The translations under genes were made by a program, and so were the position numbers. A model generated the notes under the pieces. It saw nothing but the letters and a program-made list of their open reading frames with translations. It did not search any database and was not told the origin of the DNA. From positions 4,429,501 through 4,493,500 of the forward strand of contig NC_019757.1 of assembly GCF_000317535.1 (NCBI RefSeq): DNA of 64,000 bases, given 5' to 3'. Shown piece after piece: positions 19,488-28,308 of this stretch (positions are counted from its first letter, which is position 1; every line of letters begins with the position of its first letter). Origin of the DNA: Cylindrospermum stagnale PCC 7417 (GTDB lineage: Bacteria > Cyanobacteriota > Cyanobacteriia > Cyanobacteriales > Nostocaceae).

Positions 19488-20342
19488 ATGTCTGTACGTC
19501 AAACCCTATCGAAGCCTGATATTCAACTTTCTTACCTAGAGTGGTACCAACAAGGAGGAGAACCCTTGCTGCTGCTACATGGCTTAGGTGATCATGCCTT
19601 AGTGTGGTCTAGCTTAGGAGATTACTTAAAGTTGGACTACCATATAGTTGCGCCAGATATGCGTGGTCATGGTGACAGTAGTAAACCTGAGAGCGATTAT
19701 AGTTTTGAAATAGCGATCGCTGATTTAGAAGCACTCATGGATAAACTGGGATGGTCTTCTGCTCATGTAGTCAGTCACTCTTGGACAGGTAAACTAGCCG
19801 CCATCTGGGCCAGACAAAACCCAGAACGCTTGCGGAGTATAACTCTAGTCGATCCAATTTTCATTTGGAAAATTCCTGGCTTCTTCAAAATCACCTTTCC
19901 CCTGTTATATCGCGTCTTGCCTTTTCTCAAAAGCATGGGGCCCTTTGCCAGTTATGAAGCAGCCGAACAACAAATACGACAATTAGCCCAATTTCAACAA
20001 TGGACACCAATACAACAGCAAGTCTTCCAAGCCGGAATCGAACAAAAACCCGATGGTACTTGGGGGAGCAAATTTACCATAGCAGCTCGCGATCGCATTT
20101 TTGAAGCAGTAATGCAGGTACCTGGTTTCATCACCCCCCTTGATATTCCTGCCCTCTTCATACAGCCAGAAAAAGGCGTGAACCGCCAAGATTGGCAAAT
20201 ACAACCCTATAAAACCTATCTCAAAAACTTACACCTCTGCCAACTTCCCGGTAATCATTGGCCATTTTTGACCCACCCAAAAGAATTTAACCAGACTGTA
20301 GCAAATTTTTTGGCAGAACAAAAATCAGAAGTGAATTGGTAA
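19488..20342 (+). CDS. Alpha/beta-fold hydrolase
   Basis: About 284 residues. The oxyanion motif LLLLHGLGDHALVW and DMRGHGDSSKP are typical of the fold. The nucleophile elbow is SHSWTG, which keeps the central serine but replaces the usual first glycine; the acid is likely in the FIQPEKG region and the catalytic histidine is in LPGNHWPFL. It is a cytoplasmic esterase-, lipase- or haloperoxidase-like enzyme of unknown substrate. I prefer the ATG at 19488 (MSVRQTLSKPDIQ) to an in-frame start 39 bases upstream. The last three codons (AAT TGG TAA) are part of a heptameric tandem repeat that supplies the stop codon. Confidence 0.8.
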   Translation: MSVRQTLSKPDIQLSYLEWYQQGGEPLLLLHGLGDHALVWSSLGDYLKLDYHIVAPDMRGHGDSSKPESDYSFEIAIADLEALMDKLGWSSAHVVSHSWTGKLAAIWARQNPERLRSITLVDPIFIWKIPGFFKITFPLLYRVLPFLKSMGPFASYEAAEQQIRQLAQFQQWTPIQQQVFQAGIEQKPDGTWGSKFTIAARDRIFEAVMQVPGFITPLDIPALFIQPEKGVNRQDWQIQPYKTYLKNLHLCQLPGNHWPFLTHPKEFNQTVANFLAEQKSEVNW

Positions 20343-20375
20343 TTGGTAATTGGTAATTGGTAATTGGTAATTATC
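20334..20375. repeat. Heptameric short tandem repeat (aattggt) x6 across a stop codon
   Basis: Six perfect copies of aattggt begin inside the hydrolase gene and supply its last two sense codons and its TAA. Changes in copy number would not affect the protein beyond the first unit. Confidence 0.9.
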
Positions 20376-20444
20376 TTATTTCCATAACCCATTACCAACC
20401 TTACAGATAGTATAAATATTCAATCCCACACAATATATAATATT

Positions 20445-22136
20445 ATGAGTCTTTGTATTAATCCAGTTTGCCCCCAACCAAACCACCCCGATAACGATGA
20501 AAACCGCTTTTGTCAAAGTTGTGGTTCCCAACTAGAACTGCTAGGACGCTATCGGGTAATGCGCCTATTGAGTGACAAAACTGGCTTTAGCAAAGTTTAT
20601 GAAGCTTATGAACAAGACACACCAAAAATCCTCAAAGTACTTAAAGAACAATTAGCAAACGACGCCAAAGCAGTAGAACTATTTCAGCAAGAAGTAACAG
20701 TACTAGGACAGTTGCAACATCCAGGCATTCCCAACGTAGATAGTTACTTTCAGTATCAAACCAGAAACGGTTTAATATTGCATTGCATAGCAATGGAAAA
20801 AATCGATGGTCCCAACTTAGAACAGTGGCTAAAACAACAGCAAAATCGCCCCATTTCCCAAGCCCAAGCAATAGCCTGGTTAAAACAACTAGCAGAGATT
20901 TTAGCTGTAGTACATGACCAACACTATCTGCATCGAGATATTAAACCATCTAACATCATGATTCGCCCCGATGGGCAGTTAGTCCTAATTGATTTTGGCA
21001 CCGCCAGAGAAGTCACAAGAACTTATCTTGCCAACGGCGGTGGCATGACAGCAATTACCTCCTCTGGCTACAGTCCCCTAGAACAAATGAATGGTCAATC
21101 TGTAGTACAATCAGACTTTTTTGCCTTGGGACGCACCTTTATATTTTTAATAACAGGACAACAACCCTGGGAAATAAATGATATCTTACACTGGCGAAAT
21201 CATTGCCCCAACATCTCACCACTGCTATTAAATTTAATCGATTGGCTAATAGCACCAGAAGTAGAAAAACGTCCCGCTAATGCCCAGCAAATTTTGCAGA
21301 AGTTAGCAGAAATTGAATGCCCTCCAACAGAAACTACCACCGCAACAGTGAAGGTGGTAGGAATTCCTAGAACTGAACAGTTTCCCCAACCAACTACTAA
21401 TAAAACTCTATTACCCCAAGAAAAGCAGCTAGAAAAAGTACCGCTACTGGCATTATTTGCCGCCTTATTAGTCTCATTAGGCATACTTGGCTTAGTCGCT
21501 TTAGCCACACGCACAACCAAATTTGCAGCATCTGCCAATTACGGACAAGCCCCAGAAAGAAAAGGCAAAGTTGATTACTTCCCCTATGAAGAAGGTAAAG
21601 ATAGTCAAGGAAGAGTTGCCGAATTTAACATAGCTGTTTTATCAGTAGAATATAAATGGCTTTTAGGCAGCAACTTTCAAATTAAATTTAACGATAAAAC
21701 AATAAGTCTTGACCTTTTAAAATCGAATTTAGAACAAGAAGGTATACAGAAGCTTATGGAAAACCCCAGTGAGATTATCTCTGTAGGTACAGCTTCTTGT
21801 GAAGGTGAAGTCAAAGCCGAACAAAGACGTGCTTTAGAACGTTCCCAGCAAATACAACTTTTAGCAAAAAAGTTATTTAGCAATACACCCAGCGTCAAAG
21901 GTTATAGATTATTAAATCTAGGGCAATTTCAGCGCAATGATTGTCAAGCAAGTCAAGATTCAACAGCTTACCAACGCAGTATTATAATTATTGGCGTCAA
22001 AAAGCAATCTGAAGGTGTAATTCTCGATGAAGCCTTAAGGAATAGGTTAGAAAATAAGCCTTTTGCTGATTTTAAATTAGAAGATTATTCTCTAGGTTCA
22101 GTAGAAAAATTTAAGACAATACCGAATAACTTGTAG
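20445..22136 (+). CDS. Zinc-ribbon Ser/Thr protein kinase with membrane anchor
   Basis: 563 residues. A four-cysteine N-terminal ribbon (CINPVC ... CQSCG, residues 4-31) precedes a Hanks-type kinase domain (about 35-285) with the lysine in ILKVLKEQ, HRDIKPSNIM catalytic loop and DFGTARE. The glycine loop is degenerate (LLSDKTGFSKVYE). One transmembrane helix (LLALFAALLVSLGILGLVAL) is at about residue 345. The C-terminal 190 residues are probably periplasmic and include a cysteine pair and a helical region (EQRRALERSQQIQLLAKKLF) reminiscent of OmpA-like modules. This suggests a transmembrane kinase sensing the cell wall or periplasm; the ligand is unknown. Monocistronic. Confidence 0.87.
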   Translation: MSLCINPVCPQPNHPDNDENRFCQSCGSQLELLGRYRVMRLLSDKTGFSKVYEAYEQDTPKILKVLKEQLANDAKAVELFQQEVTVLGQLQHPGIPNVDSYFQYQTRNGLILHCIAMEKIDGPNLEQWLKQQQNRPISQAQAIAWLKQLAEILAVVHDQHYLHRDIKPSNIMIRPDGQLVLIDFGTAREVTRTYLANGGGMTAITSSGYSPLEQMNGQSVVQSDFFALGRTFIFLITGQQPWEINDILHWRNHCPNISPLLLNLIDWLIAPEVEKRPANAQQILQKLAEIECPPTETTTATVKVVGIPRTEQFPQPTTNKTLLPQEKQLEKVPLLALFAALLVSLGILGLVALATRTTKFAASANYGQAPERKGKVDYFPYEEGKDSQGRVAEFNIAVLSVEYKWLLGSNFQIKFNDKTISLDLLKSNLEQEGIQKLMENPSEIISVGTASCEGEVKAEQRRALERSQQIQLLAKKLFSNTPSVKGYRLLNLGQFQRNDCQASQDSTAYQRSIIIIGVKKQSEGVILDEALRNRLENKPFADFKLEDYSLGSVEKFKTIPNNL

Positions 22137-22340
22137 GCTGTAGTAAATTTTTGCTAGTTTAGCTATCCGATATTTCCAGAGTATATAGTAAGCCTGTAAA
22201 TTGCTGAAACTGTGGGTACAGTCAAGAATAGACAAGATTTATTTGCTCCCTTTTTTGATAATCCTAGAAGAGGATAGTGGCAGGGAGGATACAAGTATAT
22301 TCATATAGAAAATATCATTTTTGTGAAAATCTCCAGCTTC

Positions 22341-22373
22341 AGATCCCCGACTTCTCTAAGAAGTCGGGGATCT
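22341..22373. repeat. Perfect 15-base palindrome with 3-base loop
   Basis: agatccccgacttct and agaagtcggggatct flank cta, a perfect hairpin. The 'agtcggggat' palindrome is a familiar dispersed repeat of Nostoc-type genomes. It is too far from the kinase stop codon (22136) and has too weak a T-run to be a clear terminator. Confidence 0.75.
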
Positions 22374-22548
22374 TGTTGTTCACGACACTCAATGAGTTAC
22401 AATTACGCTGCAAGCCAGAAATTCCCACGCGCTATGAATCAACATTCGCTCCTTTTACAGGCGCTTCAAGACTACCGCTGCATCAATCTTTGGGAAGTTA
22501 AAGTATAAATAGCTTTGAGAGAGGGTGAAAAATGGGGTATACTTTCGA

Positions 22549-22740
22549 GCATTGAATCGAGTTTAGAGATAAAATTTGGTAGCGAAGGTTTACAACTGAT
22601 GCCCGAAATCTCGCAGTTTTCTGATTGAGAGTAACTAAAAGCAGTTCAGTGCGGCATTCTGACTGTAAATACTCTCGACAAATTACGGGAACTCCGGGTA
22701 GAGTTTTCCAACTCCTGCAAGTTAGATAAATCATCAGGTG
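22549..22740 (+). pseudogene. Decayed copy of Rpn/PD-(D/E)XK transposase-like C-terminus
   Basis: The DNA aligns with the intact downstream copy (22826-23000): compare tttacaactgatgcccgaaatctc here with the similar stretch there, and the shared 'aaatactctcgacaaatt'-type end. It carries an in-frame stop (ctgattgag) and no usable start, so it is a dead tandem duplicate. Confidence 0.6.
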
Positions 22741-22747
22741 GTGTGTA

Positions 22748-23005
22748 GTGGTTTTAGAAAAATCTTTCTTCTATCAGGAAATTTTGCAAAAGGGTAGGGA
22801 AGAAGGACGGCGACTGGAGAGGCTGTCAAGTATTGAACTAAGTTTAGAAGTTAAATTCGGCCTTGAAGGTTTGCAACTGATGCCCAAGATATCTGAAATC
22901 TCCGATTTAGAGCAACTAAAGGAAATTCAGCGGGGCATACTAACTGCGAATACGCTAGCTGAATTGCTAGAACTAATTCAGATAGTTTACACTTTAGGAA
23001 GTTAG
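22748..23005 (+). CDS. Rpn-family (recombination-promoting nuclease) C-terminal fragment
   Basis: 85 residues. The K-G-R-E-E-G-R-R charged segment, followed by a helical tail (LEGLQLMPKISEISDLEQL, then LAELLELIQ), matches the C-terminal end of cyanobacterial Rpn/DUF4351-type putative transposases. These normally have about 250-300 residues with an N-terminal PD-(D/E)XK nuclease domain; that domain is absent here. It starts with GTG. It is probably a non-functional remnant still open by chance, next to a more decayed copy of itself. Confidence 0.55.
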   Translation: MVLEKSFFYQEILQKGREEGRRLERLSSIELSLEVKFGLEGLQLMPKISEISDLEQLKEIQRGILTANTLAELLELIQIVYTLGS

Positions 23006-23124
23006 CTAAATCCAAAAAATAAATAATCCCGTAGGACAGGCATACAAGCCTTGTCAGCCTATCGTGACGCCTGTCTTACGAAAAGTCTTGGCGAGATGTT
23101 TATTTAGTCATTTCTTAACTAAAT

Positions 23125-23244
23125 TAGGACTTACGCATGAGTTACGGAGTAACGTAGACGCGGAGCGGCGTGCCGCAGGTTACCGCTCCAGGCGCAGAGG
23201 ACGCAGAGAAATGAGAGTTTGAGAGATATTTTGCGTAAGTCCTA
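23125..23244. mobile_element. 120-base MITE-like element with TAGGACTTACGCA ends
   Basis: A perfect 13-base terminal inverted repeat: taggacttacgca (23125-23137) and tgcgtaagtccta (23232-23244). The core holds gacgcggagcggcgtgccg (23158-23176), which recurs in opposite orientation in the second element at 59194-59313, also exactly 120 bases. It has no coding capacity and is presumably mobilised in trans. Confidence 0.8.
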
Positions 23245-23271
23245 TAAGTTATGGAGTGAGTAAACTCTTAA

Positions 23272-23301
23272 ATTTGAATTTTGAATTTTGAATTTTGAAT
23301 T
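23272..23301. repeat. Heptameric short tandem repeat (tttgaat)
   Basis: About four copies of tttgaat end three bases before the stop codon of the minus-strand permease gene. It is the reverse-complement form of the unit seen at 13505-13534. Confidence 0.75.
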
Positions 23302-23303
23302 GT

Positions 23304-24092
23304 TTACGCTCCCATCCCCGAATACTGCTTTAAGCCTGCACGCCATAGCAAGCGATTTGCACCCAAAAACACCAAAATCCAACCGACAATTGCTAAAAAT
23401 CCCCGTGTTATGTCCACAGGTAGCCCTACTAAAATGCTTGCTGGGAAATCAAGCAAATAGGGGAAAGGTGTAAACATGACTATTGTCCGCACAGCTTCGG
23501 GGAACACATCTAGAGGTGCAATTAACCCAGATAAGAATAAATAAAACAACATCCATAAATTTTCTAAAGCTGAAGCTCGTTCTGTCCAAAAGGCGAACAA
23601 GGCAAAGGTATACTGAATTATAAACCGTAAAGCAAAAGCCAGCACTACAGCCAAGATAAACAGCAACGATTTCGCCAAACTCGGTACCCAAAAAGCCTGG
23701 GGATATAAGAAAAAAAATAGTGCTATCAATAGCATCACAAAAGTTATCCGGGCAAATCTTTCAGAAACATGGGATGCAACATGATGCCATACTGGGTCTA
23801 AGGGTTGTAACAACCGGGAAGAAAGTTTGCCTTCTACTACCTCTCTTTCAAAATCATAAATTACCCAGACAGCTGTCATTTGTCTGACAATAAAAACGGC
23901 GAAAAAGTAACGGACAAAATCCACAGGTTTGAGACCAAAACTTCCACCTTGCGCCGCCTGTATCCAGACACCCATGAGAATAATTGGTAAGGAGCCTGAC
24001 AAAGTCCATAAAATCAGTTCTGCTCGAAACTCAAGCATATGAGCGTAGTAGACTGAAAGCAAAGTTAGGGCTTTTTTAATAATCCGTTTCAT
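23304..24092 (-). CDS. ABC-2 type permease (DUF990)
   Basis: 262 residues with about six transmembrane segments (for example LILWTLSGSLPIILMGVW, ITFVMLLIALFFFLYP and LAIVGWILVFLGANRLLW). It begins MKRIIKKALTLLSVYYAHMLEFRAE, as in DUF990 permeases, one half of the membrane part of an ABC-2 exporter. It follows the ATPase gene after 11 bases, so the two form one transporter. DUF990 systems usually have two permeases; only one is here, so it may act as a homodimer or pair with a distant partner. The substrate is unknown. Confidence 0.85.
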   Translation of the reverse strand: MKRIIKKALTLLSVYYAHMLEFRAELILWTLSGSLPIILMGVWIQAAQGGSFGLKPVDFVRYFFAVFIVRQMTAVWVIYDFEREVVEGKLSSRLLQPLDPVWHHVASHVSERFARITFVMLLIALFFFLYPQAFWVPSLAKSLLFILAVVLAFALRFIIQYTFALFAFWTERASALENLWMLFYLFLSGLIAPLDVFPEAVRTIVMFTPFPYLLDFPASILVGLPVDITRGFLAIVGWILVFLGANRLLWRAGLKQYSGMGA

Positions 24093-24103
24093 ATCATCAC
24101 TGA

Positions 24104-25084
24104 CTATACATATCCTGCCTGAAAAACTCGTCCAATCACTTCTTCTATAGGTGGTTCAGTGACTTTTAAATCAATTACCTCTAAATCAGCCAAAATCTGA
24201 GATACTGTGCGCGTGAGGGCTTCTTGCTGGACTATAAAGCGCACGGCTCGCCCTTCTACCAGTTGTACGTCACCATAGAACATGAGTTTTTCTGTTGGTA
24301 GTGGTTGGGCTAACTCTACATAAATTTCCCGGTAAGGGGCGAAGCGTTCTAAGAGTCCATCTAAGCTACCGTCATACATCAGCTTTCCTTGGTGAATTAG
24401 CAGCACCCGTTGACATAAAGCCGTGATGTCGGCCATATAATGGCTAGTCAACAAAATTGTCGCCTGATAACGCTGATTGTACTCACGTAAAAAGTCACGC
24501 ACCGCTACCTGGGCATTGACATCTAGCCCTAAGGTGGGTTCGTCGAGAAATAAGACTTGGGGACGGTGTAAAAGTGCTGCTAACAGTTCCGCCTTCATCC
24601 GCTCACCTAGAGACAGTTTCCGCACTGGTTGGGTAAGCTTGCCGGATAGGAATAGCATCTCACTTAATTCTCCGACTCGCCGCTGGAATTCTTTGTCAGG
24701 AATGTTATAAACAGCGGCGTTTATTTTCAAAGAATCCAGCGCGGGTAAGTCCCAAATTAACTGCTGTTTTTGCCCCATCACCAAGGTGATTTTTTGCAAA
24801 AATGCCTCTTGGCGACGAAATGGCACTTGTCCGGCGACTTTAACTGTGCCGCTTGTAGGATGAATTAGCCCTGTGAGCATTTTCAGGGTGGTGGTTTTAC
24901 CGGCGCCATTTGGACCTAAAAACCCGACTACTTCACCAGGGGCGATTTCAAAAGAAACGTCTTGAACTGCTTTGATTGAGTGATAAGTGCGGCGGAAAAA
25001 GTGGGTGATTGTCCCTTTAATTCCCGGTTCTTTGATCGCCACGGGATAAAATTTACGTAAGGATTCAGCCACGATAATTGGCAT
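24104..25084 (-). CDS. ABC transporter ATP-binding protein
   Basis: 326 residues. Walker A is GPNGAGKTT, the Q-loop region GQKQQLIWDLPA, the ABC signature LSLGERMKAELLAALLHRP and Walker B VLFLDEPTLGLD; the switch histidine is in LLTSHYMAD. The C-terminal extension fits exporters that pair with DUF990-type permeases. It lies six bases downstream of the AarF-like kinase gene and 11 bases upstream of the permease, so the three form an operon. It energises export across the inner membrane. Confidence 0.9.
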   Translation of the reverse strand: MPIIVAESLRKFYPVAIKEPGIKGTITHFFRRTYHSIKAVQDVSFEIAPGEVVGFLGPNGAGKTTTLKMLTGLIHPTSGTVKVAGQVPFRRQEAFLQKITLVMGQKQQLIWDLPALDSLKINAAVYNIPDKEFQRRVGELSEMLFLSGKLTQPVRKLSLGERMKAELLAALLHRPQVLFLDEPTLGLDVNAQVAVRDFLREYNQRYQATILLTSHYMADITALCQRVLLIHQGKLMYDGSLDGLLERFAPYREIYVELAQPLPTEKLMFYGDVQLVEGRAVRFIVQQEALTRTVSQILADLEVIDLKVTEPPIEEVIGRVFQAGYV

Positions 25085-25090
25085 TATGCT

Positions 25091-26734
25091 TTACCTTAAA
25101 CGCCCTGAGCGCAAAATACTAATAATCAACCACAACCCTAACAGACTGGCGGCGGCAAATAAAACACTGCTTAAAAAAGATAGTTGAGTCGTCGTTGCTC
25201 TGGTGGTAATAATTGCTGCACCCATAATCAGGGAACCCACCAAAATGCTAAAGGAAAGCCGGTTGGCGGCATCGTCCATTGTGCGGCGCATACCATCTAA
25301 ACCTTGGAGTGAGAGATTCCACTGTAAGGTTTCTGAGGTAACACGGTCTAATAACAGTTCAATATGGCGGGGAGATTGCAACGAGAGGCTTTTGATATCT
25401 AGAGCGGTGCGGAGGAGCGATCGCACTGGATTATCCCCCAATAGCTGACGACGAAACAAGTCTGTGATTAATGGCTTGATTTCATCAAACAGATTTACTT
25501 CTGGATTGAAGGTACGCGCTACCCCTTCTAAGTTAGCCAAGGTTTTGGCATATAAGCCCATGTTACTAGGTAGGCGAATTTTATTGTTGCGAGCTACTTG
25601 CAGAATTTCATAAAATACCTGACTGAAATTAATATCAGTTAAGCTGGCGTTGTAATATTTTCGCAGCATCCGGTCATAATCATTTTCTAACCGTGCCAAA
25701 ATCACTGGTTGAGCAGAATCTGATAATTGCAAAGTTAACTGAGCGCACCTTTGAGCATCTAAATCAATAATCGCCAACAACATTTCTGTTAATATCTGCT
25801 GAGTGCGGGGATCAAGTCTGCCAACCATGCCACAGTCTAAGAGAGCAATCCGACCATCTATGAGATAAAACAAATTGCCTGGATGGGGATCAGCATGAAA
25901 AAAGCCATCAATATATAGTTGCTGAAAAAATACCCGAAAGAGCAAAGTAGTGATGGCTTTGCGTTCGGTGGCGGGGTTTTTACCGTTTTCACTGCTAAGT
26001 TTGGCTGAGAGTAGGGGTACTCCTTCTAACCACTCCATCACCATTAATTTTTCTGTGGTTAAATGCCAGTAAATTTCCGCTACCACTAATTGTGTGGGAT
26101 CAAACCAGCGACTATGGGATAAATTGCGCCGCAGTTGGTCTGTGAAACCGGCTTCTCGTGTGAAATCTAACTCGGCTTCTAAGGCTTTGGTAAATTCTTC
26201 GGCGATCGCTTTAATGTCGTAGTTATGCCCAAATTCTGTACGCGCTACTAAATCAGCGATACCTTGAATTAAGGCGATATCTTGAGCGATCGTCAAATCA
26301 ATTCCCGGACGTTGAACTTTGAGAGCGACTTCCCGACCATCCGCTAATGTCGCTCGATGGGTCTGGGCAATTGATCCCGCTGCAACTGGGATATGATTGA
26401 TGATACTGAAGGTTTCTTCTAAGGGGCGTTTTAGCTGTTTGCGGAGGATGATTTCTACCTCTGACCAGGGAACTGGTGGAACTTCGTCTTGCAGGGTTGA
26501 GAGTTCCTCAATGTAAGCAGCGTTGAGTAAATCTGGACGAGTGGAGAGTAGCTGACCGAGTTTGACATAGACTGGTCCCAAATCCACCAAGATGTTTTTT
26601 AGCACCGCAGGTGTAGGTAGCTGGGGTTCATCAGTTTTGCCACCAGTGAGTAACCTTCGCATATAGTCCCAGCCATTGCGAAGGACTACTTCGATGATTT
26701 CTCGTTGACGGGGAACAGTTTGGGTAAGGAACAT
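25091..26734 (-). CDS. ABC1/AarF/UbiB-family atypical kinase
   Basis: About 547 residues. The KxGQ motif is YVKLGQLLSTRPDLL, the alanine-rich nucleotide loop is AAGSIAQTHRA, the lysine is in VALKVQRPG, and the metal/catalytic motifs are FHADPHPGNLFYL and LLDCGMVG. Two hydrophobic segments end the protein (SFSILVGSLIMGAAII; VLFAAASLLGLWLIISIL). ABC1 proteins act on quinone or other prenyl-lipid pathways at membranes; in cyanobacteria several paralogues exist and their targets are mostly unknown. I prefer the ATG at 26734 (MFLTQTVPRQRE) to a TTG 18 bases upstream. First gene of a likely operon with the ABC exporter. Confidence 0.88.
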   Translation of the reverse strand: MFLTQTVPRQREIIEVVLRNGWDYMRRLLTGGKTDEPQLPTPAVLKNILVDLGPVYVKLGQLLSTRPDLLNAAYIEELSTLQDEVPPVPWSEVEIILRKQLKRPLEETFSIINHIPVAAGSIAQTHRATLADGREVALKVQRPGIDLTIAQDIALIQGIADLVARTEFGHNYDIKAIAEEFTKALEAELDFTREAGFTDQLRRNLSHSRWFDPTQLVVAEIYWHLTTEKLMVMEWLEGVPLLSAKLSSENGKNPATERKAITTLLFRVFFQQLYIDGFFHADPHPGNLFYLIDGRIALLDCGMVGRLDPRTQQILTEMLLAIIDLDAQRCAQLTLQLSDSAQPVILARLENDYDRMLRKYYNASLTDINFSQVFYEILQVARNNKIRLPSNMGLYAKTLANLEGVARTFNPEVNLFDEIKPLITDLFRRQLLGDNPVRSLLRTALDIKSLSLQSPRHIELLLDRVTSETLQWNLSLQGLDGMRRTMDDAANRLSFSILVGSLIMGAAIITTRATTTQLSFLSSVLFAAASLLGLWLIISILRSGRLR

Positions 26735-26765
26735 TGTGATCACTAACTGCAAAGACGCAGATAAC

Positions 26766-27059
26766 TCAAAGGGGTAGGCAACAGGGAATGATAAAAAAAC
26801 GGCAGCGGGTAGTTGTTAAGCTTTTGCTTGCTGTGGCACAATCACCAAATCTTTGTCTGGATGATTTGACGGCGTTGGTGAGGCTATGCTCACTCAGCAT
26901 CCTTTTGACGTAATCTGAGCAGGAATCCCCACCATGTACTAGACGATGGGGACAAGAAAAACCTTTGGCTCCAGAAAGATATTTTTGATAGGCAGTGATA
27001 GATTTGATTGCCATTGTCTTGGCTAAAGGCTCAAAGCTGCTGATTGCCATAACTGTCAC
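26766..27059 (-). CDS. yidD: YidD-like membrane protein insertion factor
   Basis: 97 residues from a GTG start (an ATG lies three codons in). The core AIKSITAYQKYLSGAKGFSC with PHRLVHGGDSCSDYV is the YidD/DUF37 signature with conserved cysteines, but the family's usual YPTCSxYxxxA motif is altered (CPHRLVHGGDSCSDY), as in a cyanobacterial YidD-like subgroup. YidD assists YidC-dependent insertion of membrane proteins. The C-terminus is basic and ends in FFIIPCCLPL. It lies just upstream of the AarF-like gene on the same strand. Confidence 0.75.
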   Translation of the reverse strand: MTVMAISSFEPLAKTMAIKSITAYQKYLSGAKGFSCPHRLVHGGDSCSDYVKRMLSEHSLTNAVKSSRQRFGDCATASKSLTTTRCRFFIIPCCLPL

Positions 27060-27128
27060 AAAAAACGTTAGACAGTCAAGTTATAATAGAAGATAACACT
27101 TTTAAGCCTCTACCAAGGGTGTTAACTT

Positions 27129-28190
27129 TTACAGTAAGTGGGTAAATCTGGGATCAGTTTCCAGGATTTTGAGTATCTGCTTGATATCTTGGGTGCGGTC
27201 TTTTTTGACAATCAGGGTCACATTGCGATCGCGCACAATCACCACATCCTCTAAGCCAATAGTCACAACTACATCTTCTGGATCTGAGGCATAAATAATT
27301 GCACCCTGCGTATCTAACCCCACATGGGTAGCGAGTTCCACATTGGGATTTTCTTGTTTTTTGAGTAAGCGTTCGATCGCATTCCAATCTCCTAAATCAT
27401 CCCAACCAAATTCCACTGGCAAGACGTATGCTAGAGTTGTCTTTTCCATTAGCGCATAGTCTATACTCTTTTTAGGCAACTGGGGATATATATCAGGGCC
27501 CTGTTGTTCTAAAGGTTCGATAATTTCTGGAGCGTGGGTATGTAGTTCCTTAAGAACAACCCCAGCTTGAAACACGAACATGCCACTATTCCAGCTAAAG
27601 CGTCCCGTAGATAAAAAAGTTTCTGCCGTTTCCCGGTTGGGCTTTTCAGTAAAGCGGTTGACGTGATAAGCTGGCAACTCATTAAAGCTACCTATCTTTT
27701 CACCTTGTTCAATGTAGCCGTATCCAGTTGATGAGAAAGTCGGCTTGATCCCCAAAGTGACGATCGCTGCTGTGCTAGCCGCTAATTGGGTAGCAGCGCT
27801 GAGAGTGTGTGCAAACGCCTCTTGGTCAGCAATCCAGTGGTCAGCAGGGAAAAAGCCAATTATTGCTTCTTCTCCGTAACGCTTTTTAATTTCTAAACTT
27901 GCCCAAGCAACGGCGGCGGCGGTGTCCATCCCCTGTGACTCAATCAGCAAGTTTTGATTTGGCAGATCGGGTAGTTGTTCTCGTACTCCTTGAGCTATTT
28001 GACTAGAAGTTATGACCCACAAGGAATCCCAGCCGCCGGCGATTGCTAACAGTCGATCAGCGGTTGCTTGTAGTAGGCTTCTAGAGCTACCATCGAGACT
28101 TAAAAATTGCTTGGGTCGGTCTTGACGACTCAGGGGCCAAAATCTTGTACCTTTACCGCCAGCAAGAATTACGGGGATAAATGAGCTATT
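27129..28190 (-). CDS. manC: Mannose-1-phosphate guanylyltransferase
   Basis: About 353 residues. The nucleotidyltransferase signature is VILAGGKGTRFWPLSR at the N-terminus; FFPADHWI, FTEKPN and SWNSGMFVF are further family motifs, and EFGWDDLGDWNA marks the sugar site. It makes GDP-mannose from mannose 1-phosphate and GTP, for glycan and cell-envelope synthesis. The phosphomannose isomerase domain of bifunctional ManC proteins is absent. I prefer the ATG at 28190 (MNSSFIPVILAGG, preceded by acagg) over a start 63 bases upstream that adds non-homologous residues. Confidence 0.92.
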   Translation of the reverse strand, partial: NSSFIPVILAGGKGTRFWPLSRQDRPKQFLSLDGSSRSLLQATADRLLAIAGGWDSLWVITSSQIAQGVREQLPDLPNQNLLIESQGMDTAAAVAWASLEIKKRYGEEAIIGFFPADHWIADQEAFAHTLSAATQLAASTAAIVTLGIKPTFSSTGYGYIEQGEKIGSFNELPAYHVNRFTEKPNRETAETFLSTGRFSWNSGMFVFQAGVVLKELHTHAPEIIEPLEQQGPDIYPQLPKKSIDYALMEKTTLAYVLPVEFGWDDLGDWNAIERLLKKQENPNVELATHVGLDTQGAIIYASDPEDVVVTIGLEDVVIVRDRNVTLIVKKDRTQDIKQILKILETDPRFTHLL

Positions 28191-28296
28191 CATCCTGTTA
28201 TAGATACCTACCGAAGAACAATACAAGTGTACAGCTAGCTCTTTCACTAGCAAGATTTGTAGCTTGCATTAACATACCTTTAGGGAGTGGTTGAGT

Positions 28297-28302
28297 GGGG
28301 AG
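28297..28302 (+). promoter_or_regulatory. Ribosome-binding site deciding a GTG start
   Basis: ggggag lies six bases upstream of a GTG at 28309. It favours that start over the in-frame TTG at 28291, which has no such site. Confidence 0.7.
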
Positions 28303-28308
28303 ATAATT

